Assembly (NCBI RefSeq): GCF_015356865.1
Contig: NZ_JAAFZA010000046.1
Coordinates: 1 to 55,818, forward strand
Direction: 5' to 3'
DNA from: Catenulispora pinisilvae
GTDB lineage: Bacteria > Actinomycetota > Actinomycetes > Streptomycetales > Catenulisporaceae
Length of the DNA: 55,818 bases
This document shows positions 48,668 to 55,818 of the stretch, piece by piece (positions within the stretch are counted from its first letter, which is position 1; each line of letters opens with the position of its first letter). The position numbers and the translations under genes were made by a program. Under the pieces are notes generated by a model, which did no database searches, had not been told where the DNA came from, and saw only the letters and a list, made by a program, of their open reading frames with translations.

Positions 48668-49364
48668 TCGGTCCGGCCGCGTCGAGCAGGATCCGCGCGA
48701 GTTCGCGGGGTCGGGAGAACATCGGCCAGTGGCCGGTGGTCAGTTCGGCCAGGCGCCAGTGGTCGCTGGTCATCAGCTCGGCGAGGTCGGCGTCGAGTGC
48801 GGCTCCGTCCAGGGAGCAGCTGATGTAGGTCGCCGGGAGTTCGGCCAGGGGGCGCTTCAGAATGGCGGGTTCGGTGAGTGTGGCGCCGGGGTGGGGCGTC
48901 GAGACGGAGATGATGCGGGCGATCTGATCGTCCGTCAGGCCGTGGCCCGCGAAGTGGGACGCCGGGACGGGCGGCCAGAATCCCGCGTTCTCGGCGATCG
49001 ACTCCTTCACCTTCGCGCCGCCGTCCGGCATGAGGGAGATGAACGCCTCGCCGTCGACCGGGAGCGCGGAGTCGACGAAGACCGCGCGGGTCAGCCGCTC
49101 GCCGATGCGCTCGGCGGCCTGGCCGACCGGGATGCCCGAGTAGCTGTGGCCGACCAGGATGACGTCGCGCAGGTCCCGGCCCTCGATCTCCTCGACGATG
49201 TCCTGGACGTGCGTCTGCTGTCCGGCCGGCACGCCCTGTTTCTCGGCCAGGCCGGACAGGCTCAGCGGGTACGCGCCGTGGCCCGCCGCGCGCAGCTCGG
49301 GCAGGACGTCGTCCCATGCCCACGCCCCGAGCCGCGCGCCCGCGACCAGTACGAAATTCGCCAT
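48606..49364 (-). CDS. Alpha/beta hydrolase
   Basis: The 252-aa protein has an AB-hydrolase fold with the nucleophile elbow VGHSYSGIP, the oxyanion segment LVAGARLGAWAWDDV and a late histidine in TTGHWPMFSRP. The sequence is of the pyrethroid hydrolase/salicylate esterase (MES)-like type. It is cytoplasmic. The C-terminal 20 residues (DTERRRTPERSH) lie in the overlap with the small membrane gene and may be drift. Confidence 0.87.
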   Translation of the reverse strand: MANFVLVAGARLGAWAWDDVLPELRAAGHGAYPLSLSGLAEKQGVPAGQQTHVQDIVEEIEGRDLRDVILVGHSYSGIPVGQAAERIGERLTRAVFVDSALPVDGEAFISLMPDGGAKVKESIAENAGFWPPVPASHFAGHGLTDDQIARIISVSTPHPGATLTEPAILKRPLAELPATYISCSLDGAALDADLAELMTSDHWRLAELTTGHWPMFSRPRELARILLDAAGPISDAAATTDTERRRTPERSH

Positions 49365-49392
49365 GGCCGCACGGTATCGGAGGGACGCGGCG

Positions 49393-50613
49393 CTACGAGA
49401 TGCCGGGCGCGTGGCCCCAGCCGCCGCCCCAACCCTCGCCGCCGCCCCGACCCTCGTGCCCGTGCACGAACAACAACCCCTTCGGGCTCCCCAACTTCAC
49501 GTCCGTCACCACCGGCGTCGCGACCCCGGTCTTCTCGTTGATCAGCTTCAGCCCCGGCGTGTTCGCCAGATCGCCGTCGCCGGGCGCGGGCTGCGCGGCG
49601 AACAGCTCGCCGCCGGCGAAGCCCCGGGTGTCCAGCGTGTAGATCGACCCGCTCTGCTGGTCGACGATGAACAGCCGGCCCGCGGCGCCGGTCGGCGTGA
49701 TGTCGTCGAGCTGCGGCGTGACGGAGGCCGGGCCGGTGGCGTTGGTGAGGTTCAGCTCGCGCAGCCTCGGGTGCGCGGCGTCCAGGTCGGAGGCGAATAT
49801 CAGCTTGCTGTCGGCCTGCGAGTCCTGGATCAGCGTGCCGCCGTCGGGGCCGGGGACCCACTTGTTGGAGTCCGGGTCGGTCAGGCCCATCGGCGCGCTC
49901 TTCGGGGCGCCGGCGGCCGGATTGATGACCGTGGCCGGGTCGTCGACGCCGAACACCGGGGTCAGCTGTGCGGCGGTGCCGCTGAGCTTGATCGTGTAAA
50001 CCGCCGGGGCGTTGTCGGCGCCGGACAGGGAGACGTCGGGGTTGGAGTGCGCGACATACATGGTGCCGTCGCGGCTGATCGCCACCGAGTCGGTGCCGCC
50101 GTTGGTGCCGTCCGAACCGGTCTGGGCCGGGTTCGGGAAGTAGGTGTAGTGCTTGAGGCCGCTGTCGCCCTGGCCCGGCGTGATCGTGTAAAGGGTCGAG
50201 TTCAGGTCCTCGTTGACAGTGGCGATCACCCGGTGGTGCCGCGGGTCGCCGGTGAGGCCGTCGACCCGGCCGGCGATGGTCCAGTGCCCCTCGACGCGGC
50301 CGGTACCCAGATCGAAGGCGATGACGTCGCTCTTACTGCCGGCCGGCGTGCCGGTCGGGCCTGCGTTGTTCTGGTAGGTGACGAAGACCAGATTGCCCAG
50401 GCGGGTGATGTCGTCGGGGTTGGTCAGACCGGCCGGGGCCGCGGCGAACAGCTTCAGATGCGCTACAGCGGAGGCGGCCGAGGCGGTCGAGGCGGCGGCA
50501 GGAACCGCGGCCGACGTCGCGGCCTGCGCCGAGACCGCGGGCACCAAAGCCGACACAGCGCCGGTCAGGGCCAGAACACTGAGTCGCGCACGGCGCGATG
50601 CGGAAGAGGACAT
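49393..50613 (-). CDS. Secreted beta-propeller-like protein
   Basis: The 406-aa protein has a signal peptide (SVLALTGAVSALVPAVSAQA) and an Ala/Ser-rich segment. Propeller-like repeats of the type VAISRDGTMYVAHSNPD, ITRLGNLVFVTYQNN and LDDITPTGAAGRLFIVDQQS follow. The tail is GRGGGEGWGGGWGH. It may bind ligand or act as a surface lactonase-fold protein. Function unknown. Confidence 0.75.
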   Translation of the reverse strand: MSSSASRRARLSVLALTGAVSALVPAVSAQAATSAAVPAAASTASAASAVAHLKLFAAAPAGLTNPDDITRLGNLVFVTYQNNAGPTGTPAGSKSDVIAFDLGTGRVEGHWTIAGRVDGLTGDPRHHRVIATVNEDLNSTLYTITPGQGDSGLKHYTYFPNPAQTGSDGTNGGTDSVAISRDGTMYVAHSNPDVSLSGADNAPAVYTIKLSGTAAQLTPVFGVDDPATVINPAAGAPKSAPMGLTDPDSNKWVPGPDGGTLIQDSQADSKLIFASDLDAAHPRLRELNLTNATGPASVTPQLDDITPTGAAGRLFIVDQQSGSIYTLDTRGFAGGELFAAQPAPGDGDLANTPGLKLINEKTGVATPVVTDVKLGSPKGLLFVHGHEGRGGGEGWGGGWGHAPGIS

Positions 50614-50834
50614 GTGGGGGCTCCCGGAAAGAATTCAGTCAGCACAGCGGCTCGCTGCTACACCACGTAGCAGCATCGACAGCCTCGACCGCCACCGGCG
50701 AGATGATCAAGATCCATGTCCCATTCGGCCGCGATGTTCATTCAGGCTTCGGCCCGCCGTCCGCCCCGCGATGCCAAGCACGGGGCTGACGACACGCGGC
50801 TCACGACAGGCCACGGCTCACGACACGGGGCCCA
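50614..50834. other. Gap between the secreted protein and the serine hydrolase gene
   Basis: A 221-base intergenic stretch. CGGCTCACGACA occurs at about 50801 and 50814 as a short direct repeat. No promoter or gene is recognised. Confidence 0.4.
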
Positions 50835-51968
50835 CTACAAACGGCGGTAGACAGCATCGCGCAGCTGCAACGTGTAGTCACTGAACATCCCCGCCGGCGT
50901 GGTGTTGCTCAGCGACACCACAGTGATCTCCCGAACGGGATCGATGAACCAGTTGTGTCCATAGGTGCCCGCCCAGTTGAGAGTGCCCTTCGATTGCGGG
51001 CTCCCGTTCCGCGCCGGGTCATCGAGCACCGCCCACCCGATGCCGAAGCCGACGCCGGGACCGGTGGGAATCTTGTCCATCCCCGCTTGCCCGGTCAGCA
51101 TGCGGGTGCGGGATTCGGCGGTGAGCAGGCGGCCGGTCCGGACCGCTTCGAGGAAGGTCCACACCCCCGACGCGGTGCCGACCATGCCCGCGCCGCCGGA
51201 GTGGTACGACGCCGGGTCCAGGACGCGACCCGGCGTGACGGTGGTCCGGTTCGGGCCGGTGACGATCACGGATTGCTCGCCCACCGCCCGTGGTACCGGT
51301 GCGGCATCGGAGTAGCAGCTCACCAGCCGCGCCGCGTCGGACACGGTGAAACCCGTGTCGGCGATGCCGAGCGGACCCGTGATCCGTTCGGCGACGGACT
51401 CGCCCAGCCGGCGGCCGGTCACGGCTTCGATGACCCAGCCCACCACGTCCATTCCGGTCGAGTACTCCCAGTCGGTACCCGGAGCGAACAGCAGCGGCAC
51501 CCCGGCCAGCCGGTGCGCCGCTTCGGCGGAGCTCAGCCCCGGTACGTCCATTCCATTGCTCGCTCCCGCGGCGTGGAAAGCCGTGTAGTCACCGGGAGAC
51601 ATCCCGTAGGGCAGCCCGGCTGTGTGCGTGAGCAGTTGCAGGACGCTGATATCGGGGCGGCTTCCGTCGGGCAGCGCCGGGCGGAAGTCCGGTAGGTATC
51701 GGCTGACGGGTGCCGCCAGATCGAGGTGTCCGGCCTCGGCGAGCTGCATGGCCAGCACCGACACGAACGGCTTGGTGACCGAGGCCAGCAGGAAGATCGC
51801 GTCATCGCGAAGCGGCCGTCCGGTGTTTCGATCCGCCGACCCGGCGCTGCGCCGGTAGACGACACGGCCGCCCACGCCGACCACAACGCTGACGCCGACA
51901 AGTCGGTGTTCGACAACGGCCCGCTCGACGATCGCGTCTACTTCGGCCGCTATGAGATGAGATTGCAC
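50835..51968 (-). CDS. Beta-lactamase-related serine hydrolase (class C-like)
   Basis: The 377-aa protein starts at the GTG at 51968; the frame upstream is unrelated. It has S63-V-T-K66 (SxxK) and a later YGHNWFID that stands in for KTG, plus typical LQLLTHTAGLPYG and APGTDWEYSTGMDVVG. No signal peptide is seen, so it is probably a cytoplasmic esterase or D-peptidase relative, not a resistance enzyme. It follows the XRE regulator on the same strand. Confidence 0.88.
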   Translation of the reverse strand: MQSHLIAAEVDAIVERAVVEHRLVGVSVVVGVGGRVVYRRSAGSADRNTGRPLRDDAIFLLASVTKPFVSVLAMQLAEAGHLDLAAPVSRYLPDFRPALPDGSRPDISVLQLLTHTAGLPYGMSPGDYTAFHAAGASNGMDVPGLSSAEAAHRLAGVPLLFAPGTDWEYSTGMDVVGWVIEAVTGRRLGESVAERITGPLGIADTGFTVSDAARLVSCYSDAAPVPRAVGEQSVIVTGPNRTTVTPGRVLDPASYHSGGAGMVGTASGVWTFLEAVRTGRLLTAESRTRMLTGQAGMDKIPTGPGVGFGIGWAVLDDPARNGSPQSKGTLNWAGTYGHNWFIDPVREITVVSLSNTTPAGMFSDYTLQLRDAVYRRL

Positions 51969-52117
51969 GACTACCCCTACAGGTTCCCGTGTGCGACAGA
52001 ACTCGTCTGTCTGCGAACCCAGGAACCGCCCGGCCGCTCGCGGGATATGCCCGCGAGAGGTAGTCGCTGCGGTGGTGACGTTATCAGGACTTGTGACTTG
52101 GCTGCCAACCCTGCCGA

Positions 52118-53026
52118 TCAGCCCTGCCGCGTATCCGCCTGCCGCGCATCGGCCTGCCGCGCGTCCTCCTGCTCGCGATCCATCGTCGCGGCCCAACTGG
52201 CCAGCAGCGCCATGGCGTCCTCGGACGGCGAACCGGGCTCGGGGCTGTAGACGCTCATCGCCAAGCCGCTCCCGTCGGTCAGCTCCAGCGACTCGTACTC
52301 CATCCGCAGCTCCCCCACCACCGGGTGGTGGAAGACCTTGACGCCGGTGTTGTGGAACCGCACATTGTGCGCGGCCCACCGGGTCCGGAAGAACTCGCTG
52401 CGCGTGGACAGTTCGCCGATCAGGTCTGTCAGAGCCTTGTCATACGGGTTGCGCCCGGCTTCCGAGCGCAGCGCGGCCACTATGTCGTTGGCCGTCCGCT
52501 CCCAGTCGCCGTAGAACTCGTGCGCCCGTGGGTCCAGGAACGCGAACCGCGCGTGACTCACCGGCAACTCGCGTCCCTCGTACACCGGCGCCAGCAGCGC
52601 GCGCCCCAAGCGGTTGACCGCCAGTGACTCGAACCGACCGTTGCGCACGTGCGCCGGGACGCCTTCCATCCCGTCCAGGATCCGCTGCACGATCGGCCGC
52701 ACCTGCTGCTTGGCCGGCCGACGGGTCCGGGAGCCGCTGCTGCTGGCGGCCCGCGCCAGGTCGAACAGGTGCGCGCGCTCGGCTTCGTCCAACTGCAAGG
52801 CCCGGGCCAGGTTGTCGAGCACGCTCTCCGAGACCCCGCGCGCGTTCCCGCGTTCCAGCCGCGTGTAGTACTCCACGCTCACCCCGGCCAGCAGCGCCAC
52901 TTCCTCGCGCCGCAGTCCCGGGACCCGCCGGTTGCTGCCGCCGTACGCGGGCAGCCCGGCCTGGTCCGGAGTGATCCGGGCCCGCCGGGAGGTGAGGAAG
53001 TCGCGGAACTCGTCTCGGCCGTCCAT
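52118..53026 (-). CDS. XRE-family regulator with a MmyB-like ligand domain
   Basis: The 302-aa protein starts MDGRDEFRDFLTSRRARI at 53026. The HTH is at about residues 33-78 (GLRREEVALLAGVSVEYYTRLERGNARG) and the C-terminal MmyB-like PAS-type region is at about 110-275 (RNGRFESLAVNRLGRALLAP; YGDWERTANDIVAALR). The tail DARQADARQADTRQG is a short tandem repeat. It is divergent from the cupin gene, which is its likely target. Confidence 0.9.
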   Translation of the reverse strand: MDGRDEFRDFLTSRRARITPDQAGLPAYGGSNRRVPGLRREEVALLAGVSVEYYTRLERGNARGVSESVLDNLARALQLDEAERAHLFDLARAASSSGSRTRRPAKQQVRPIVQRILDGMEGVPAHVRNGRFESLAVNRLGRALLAPVYEGRELPVSHARFAFLDPRAHEFYGDWERTANDIVAALRSEAGRNPYDKALTDLIGELSTRSEFFRTRWAAHNVRFHNTGVKVFHHPVVGELRMEYESLELTDGSGLAMSVYSPEPGSPSEDAMALLASWAATMDREQEDARQADARQADTRQG

Positions 53027-53143
53027 GATCTCCAGGCTAGGCCTGAGAGGTGCGGTGTGACAGGTCCTGGCAGTACCTGTCACGCCGGGATCTCCCCCGG
53101 CGGTGACAGTCGGGGTTGCATGGAAGCGTCAAAGCGAGAAGCC

Positions 53144-53180
53144 ACCACAGCCATCACAACAGCCATCACAGCCATCACAT
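53144..53180. repeat. AGCCATCACA tandem repeat in the XRE/cupin promoter
   Basis: CCATCACAACAG-type units of 9-12 bases repeat four times between the XRE start and the cupin start. They may be binding half-sites or microsatellite. Confidence 0.55.
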
Positions 53181-53194
53181 CGGAGAGACCGACC

Positions 53195-53581
53195 ATGGAG
53201 ATCTTGAAGCCGTCCGGGACGGTGAAGCTGCCGGCCGAGTGGTTCACCGGCGACGTGTGGACCGACGTGCTGTACCGGGGCGAGAACGAGTCGCGGGCGC
53301 GATTGAACGCGGTGCGGTTCTCCCCGGGCGCGCGTACGGCGTGGCACACGCACAGCCTGGGTCAGACCCTCTACATCGTCGAGGGCGTCGCGCTGATCCA
53401 GGCCCGGGGCGGGGACATCGTGCAAGCCCATCCGGGTGATGTGGTGTACACGCCGCCGGGTGAGCAGCACTGGCACGGGGCCGCGCCGGACCGGTTCATG
53501 GTGCACCTGGCGTTGTGGGAGGGCGACGAGACCGCGTGGGCCGAGCACGTCACTGATGCGGAGTACGGCGCTCAGCAGTAA
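53195..53581 (+). CDS. Cupin-domain protein
   Basis: The 128-aa protein is a single cupin. Motif 1 is AWHTHSLGQTLYIVEG and motif 2 is HPGDVVYTPPGEQHWHG, giving the usual His/Glu/His metal set. It starts MEILKPSGTVKLPAEWFTGD. It belongs to the carboxymuconolactone/quercetinase-like small cupins seen next to XRE regulators. The last 10 bases overlap the convergent peptidase gene. Confidence 0.9.
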   Translation: MEILKPSGTVKLPAEWFTGDVWTDVLYRGENESRARLNAVRFSPGARTAWHTHSLGQTLYIVEGVALIQARGGDIVQAHPGDVVYTPPGEQHWHGAAPDRFMVHLALWEGDETAWAEHVTDAEYGAQQ

Positions 53582-54402
53582 GGGGCCTGATTAGTCAGCG
53601 AGGAGGCGACCCTCATCCACACGCCGAACTGGCGGAAGAGATCCGGGGGCGTGCTGACCGCCTTGACCGTTCGGGGATCGACCGCCGTCACGTTCGGGAT
53701 GCCGAGCAGGGTGTGGGCGACGGTCGAGGACTGCCAGCGGACGGCCAGGGTCGCGGTTTCCTCGCTGGGCGCGCTGGCGGTTCGCGGTGCGGCAAGGGAA
53801 GTAGTGACGGTCTCCTCGATGGCCGCGTGCGCTTCGTTCTCCGGGCGCAGTTCGGCGGCGAAGCGTCCGCGCACGTACTTCACCGGGACGGTCGCGACGC
53901 CGGGTGCCCAGTCCGCGGCCTCCTGGCACGCGGCGTCGTCGCCGGTGAGCGCGACCAGCGGCACGCCGAGCGCCGCGGCGCTGGCCTGGACCAGCCCGAT
54001 CTCGCCGGTCGGCCGGTCATCGAGCCACATGTCCTCGATCTCGTGGCCCATGAAGCTGTGGCTCAGGACGCCGTGGGCGCCGGCGCGGGAGTGGTAGCCG
54101 ACGCAGATGAGGGCGTCGAAGTCGGCGGTGAGGCCCTCGATCATGCCCATCGCCTTGGGCTTGCCGCGGATGAGGCGGGCGGCCGGGTCCAGGATCTCGG
54201 TGCGCAGGTTGCGCATCGGGCCGTGGGCGTCGTTCACCACGATCTCGGTGGCGCCGGCCCGGACCGCGCCGCGGACGGCGGCGTTGACGTCCTCGGTCAT
54301 CGCCAGCCGTCCGCGCTCGTAGTCCCGGCCACCGGGCTGGACGTCTTCGGCGTCCACGAGCCCGGTGATCCCCTCCATGTCCGCGCTGATGAAGATCCGC
54401 AT
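53572..54402 (-). CDS. M55 family D-aminopeptidase (DppA-like)
   Basis: The 276-aa protein starts MRIFISADMEGITG at 54402; upstream frame is unrelated. The zinc ligands are visible in order: D8-x-E10, VNDAHGPMRNL, ICVGYHSRAG and SFMGHEIEDMW. DppA releases D-amino acids from peptides. It follows a tautomerase 22 bases upstream and forms a unit with it. Confidence 0.92.
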   Translation of the reverse strand: MRIFISADMEGITGLVDAEDVQPGGRDYERGRLAMTEDVNAAVRGAVRAGATEIVVNDAHGPMRNLRTEILDPAARLIRGKPKAMGMIEGLTADFDALICVGYHSRAGAHGVLSHSFMGHEIEDMWLDDRPTGEIGLVQASAAALGVPLVALTGDDAACQEAADWAPGVATVPVKYVRGRFAAELRPENEAHAAIEETVTTSLAAPRTASAPSEETATLAVRWQSSTVAHTLLGIPNVTAVDPRTVKAVSTPPDLFRQFGVWMRVASSLTNQAPYC

Positions 54403-54424
54403 AAGGACCGTTGTAGCAGCGGTA

Positions 54425-54619
54425 CTACTTTTGCGCGAGCTTGTCGGCGAGGAGCTGGCCGGCGGCGGCGTAGTCCTCGGTGGTGACCTCCTGGAACCAG
54501 ACGTGGACGGTCTCGGCCGGGGCCTTGTAGACGTCGACCATCGCGTCGGTGATGCGGGCGGCCATCTCGCGCTTCTGCTCGACGGTCTTGGGCATCTGGT
54601 GGATGGTGATGTTCGGCAT
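54425..54619 (-). CDS. 4-oxalocrotonate tautomerase-family protein
   Basis: The 64-aa protein begins MPNITIHQMPKTVEQKREMA. After removal of Met, Pro1 is the catalytic base, and the arginine/phenylalanine pattern fits the family (VHVWFQEVTTEDYAAAGQ). It starts at 54619 with GGAG upstream; a longer frame adds 33 non-homologous residues. The substrate is unknown. Confidence 0.9.
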   Translation of the reverse strand: MPNITIHQMPKTVEQKREMAARITDAMVDVYKAPAETVHVWFQEVTTEDYAAAGQLLADKLAQK

Positions 54620-54714
54620 GGTGAGCTCCTTCGGTTCGCTGTGCTTTCCCCTTGCGAGATCAAGTTCATCGCAGGTCGGGGCCGCGAACCAGACGCGACC
54701 GGGACTGGCTGCGA

Positions 54715-55695
54715 TCACGATTCCTGATCGTCGGCGGATCCCGGGCCTTCGACGGGCACCGGGCCGTCATCGGCTGCCGGGCGGTCTTCGGCTGCCGGGC
54801 CGTCATCGACCACCGGATCGCAGGCCTGCATCAGGATGCTGAAATGCGGCGTGGGCCGGGCCCGGCTGACCACCAGGTGCGTCATCAGCCCCAGGCCCGG
54901 AGGCTCGAACGGCAGGAAGGCGACGCGGCGGTTGCGGATCTGCTCGGCGTGCGCGGCGTACATGACGGTGTAGCTGGCGCCGTCGGTCCCGATCGCCGCG
55001 AGGGTGTCGGCCAGGCGGGTGTAAGGGCTCGATGACGCTGGTTCGCGGCCGGCCGCGTGGAAGGCGCCGACGATCAGGTCGACCAGGGCCGGGTTGTTGC
55101 GGCGGGCGGTCAGGCGCAGGCCCAGCGGGGCCAGGGCGGCGAAGGTGGCGTACCGCTCCTGGGCGATCGGGTGCCGGGCCGGCACGGCGGCCACGAGCTC
55201 GTCCCGCCACAGCTGCACCGTGCGCAGGCCCCGGCCCTGGTCGGCTATGGGGCCACGGACGAAGGCGGCGTCCAGGGCGCCGTCGGCGACCCGGTCCAGC
55301 CGCTCGTGGGTGGGGCCGGTCATCACCAGCTCCACGGGCAGCTCCGGGGCCAGCCGCAGCAACTCGTCCAGGACCAGCTCCAGCCGCTCCCCCAGCCCGG
55401 AACTGGTGCCGATGCGCAGCGGCGCCGGCCGCGCACCCGCCGCGTCGGCCACCGCCGCCCGGGCCCGCGCCACCGCCGCCAGCACGTCGCGCGCCTGCGG
55501 CAGCAGCGCCTCGCCGGCCGGGGTGAGCCGCACGTGGCGCGGCGAGCGGTCGAACAGCTCCGCCGCCAGCTCCCGCTCCAGCCGCCGCAGCTGCTGGCTG
55601 ACCGCCGGCTGGCCGATGTGCAGGCGGTCGGCGGCGCGGCCGAAGTGCAGCTCCTCGGCCACGGCGACGAAGTACTCGAGCTGGCGTAGTTCCAT
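54715..55695 (-). CDS. LysR-family regulator
   Basis: The 326-aa protein starts MELRQLEYFVAVAEELHFGRAADRLHIGQPAVSQQLRRLE, the LysR HTH in typical form, and has a substrate domain (about 90-295). The C-terminal 35 residues (DDGPAAEDRPAADDGPVPVE) are low complexity and acidic. It is upstream of the tautomerase and peptidase on the same strand. The start codon is directly next to the end of a group II intron, so no native promoter or ribosome-binding site is visible. Confidence 0.92.
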   Translation of the reverse strand: MELRQLEYFVAVAEELHFGRAADRLHIGQPAVSQQLRRLERELAAELFDRSPRHVRLTPAGEALLPQARDVLAAVARARAAVADAAGARPAPLRIGTSSGLGERLELVLDELLRLAPELPVELVMTGPTHERLDRVADGALDAAFVRGPIADQGRGLRTVQLWRDELVAAVPARHPIAQERYATFAALAPLGLRLTARRNNPALVDLIVGAFHAAGREPASSSPYTRLADTLAAIGTDGASYTVMYAAHAEQIRNRRVAFLPFEPPGLGLMTHLVVSRARPTPHFSILMQACDPVVDDGPAAEDRPAADDGPVPVEGPGSADDQES

Positions 55696-55818
55696 TGGTA
55701 GTTAGAGGCGCGGTGCTCGTGAGAGCCCGTTTCCTCTGTCCCCTTTCAATCCGTGCGTGCGGTTCTCCCGCACACGGCTTACCGATGATCTTCTTGACAT
55801 GGTTACGCAGTCTCCGGA
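55696..55818 (-). mobile_element. 3' end of a group II intron (domains V and VI)
   Basis: On the minus strand, 55780 to 55748 reads AAGCCGTGTGCGG, GAGA, ACCGCACGCACGGATT. This is the 33-nt catalytic domain V hairpin with its GNRA loop and AGC triad. Domain VI follows (GGGGACAGAGG ... CCTCTAACTACC) with a bulged A near the end. The intron body lies beyond the right edge. The 3' end is near 55697, at the LysR ATG. The upstream part reads HVKKIIGK on the minus strand, which may be the tail of the intron-encoded protein. Confidence 0.82.

Noticed and set aside
55696..55818. Ordinary terminator or tRNA gene at the right edge
   Set aside because: The hairpin has the AGC triad, GNRA loop and following domain VI of a group II intron, and no tRNA cloverleaf can be drawn.

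Overview
The window is 55.8 kb of high-GC DNA with strongly GC-biased codon use, frequent GTG starts and many 4-base stop/start overlaps. This points to a filamentous or streptomycete-like member of the Actinomycetota. Supporting markers are a bL37 micro-gene, a LigC/Prim-PolC pair, a GPP34 protein and a maltodextrin importer with no local ATPase. I cannot name the genus; Catenulispora, Actinospica and Streptomyces relatives would all fit.

Region by region. 1-8.3 kb is a metal/magnesium block: the edge of a GPP34 gene, an SmtB-type ArsR sensor upstream of an MgtA P-type ATPase, an RraA-like protein, MgtC, and an Nramp-family transporter. The Nramp gene has a long leader starting with an M-box (Mg2+) riboswitch. 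8.5-13.3 kb is a DNA-repair block: LigC and Prim-PolC (translationally coupled), a DinB2-type Y-family polymerase without the usual steric gate, and a second sliding clamp. 13.3-18.2 kb holds a radical SAM protein with an unusual cysteine spacing, a lipoprotein penicillin-binding protein, and a divergent NmrA/HxlR pair. 18.2-22 kb holds a methyltransferase-like gene with a probable N-terminal frameshift, a MarR unit, a two-domain nitroreductase and RpiB. 22-25.2 kb is a cobalt unit (CbtB-CbtA-FhuF-like) under a cobalamin riboswitch, then a hemerythrin gene behind a large palindrome and the bL37 gene. 25.2-28.8 kb holds a UvrA paralogue divergent from a tandem-HTH MerR regulator.

28.8-37.1 kb starts with a TetR regulator divergent from a co-directional run: methyltransferase, DUF2218, cytoplasmic penicillin acylase-like hydrolase, a stand-alone NRPS-type condensation protein, and a secreted esterase. 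This may be a small-molecule or acyl-peptide pathway. 37.2-48.2 kb is a complete maltodextrin locus: secreted CGTase-like amylase, MalG, MalF, MalE, LacI-type MalR, and a divergent pair of intracellular GH13 enzymes. 48.4-55.7 kb is a mixed set of hydrolases, regulators, a cupin, an M55 aminopeptidase, a tautomerase and a LysR regulator. The last 120 bases are the 3' end (domains V and VI) of a group II intron that stops at the LysR start codon.

The most promising systems are (i) the M-box-controlled Nramp protein whose metal site lacks the family methionine, which predicts Mg2+ rather than Mn2+/Fe2+ uptake, and (ii) the LigC/Prim-PolC/DinB2/second-clamp block, which looks like a ribonucleotide-tolerant gap-repair module. 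All functions are read from sequence and remembered family motifs; no database search was run.
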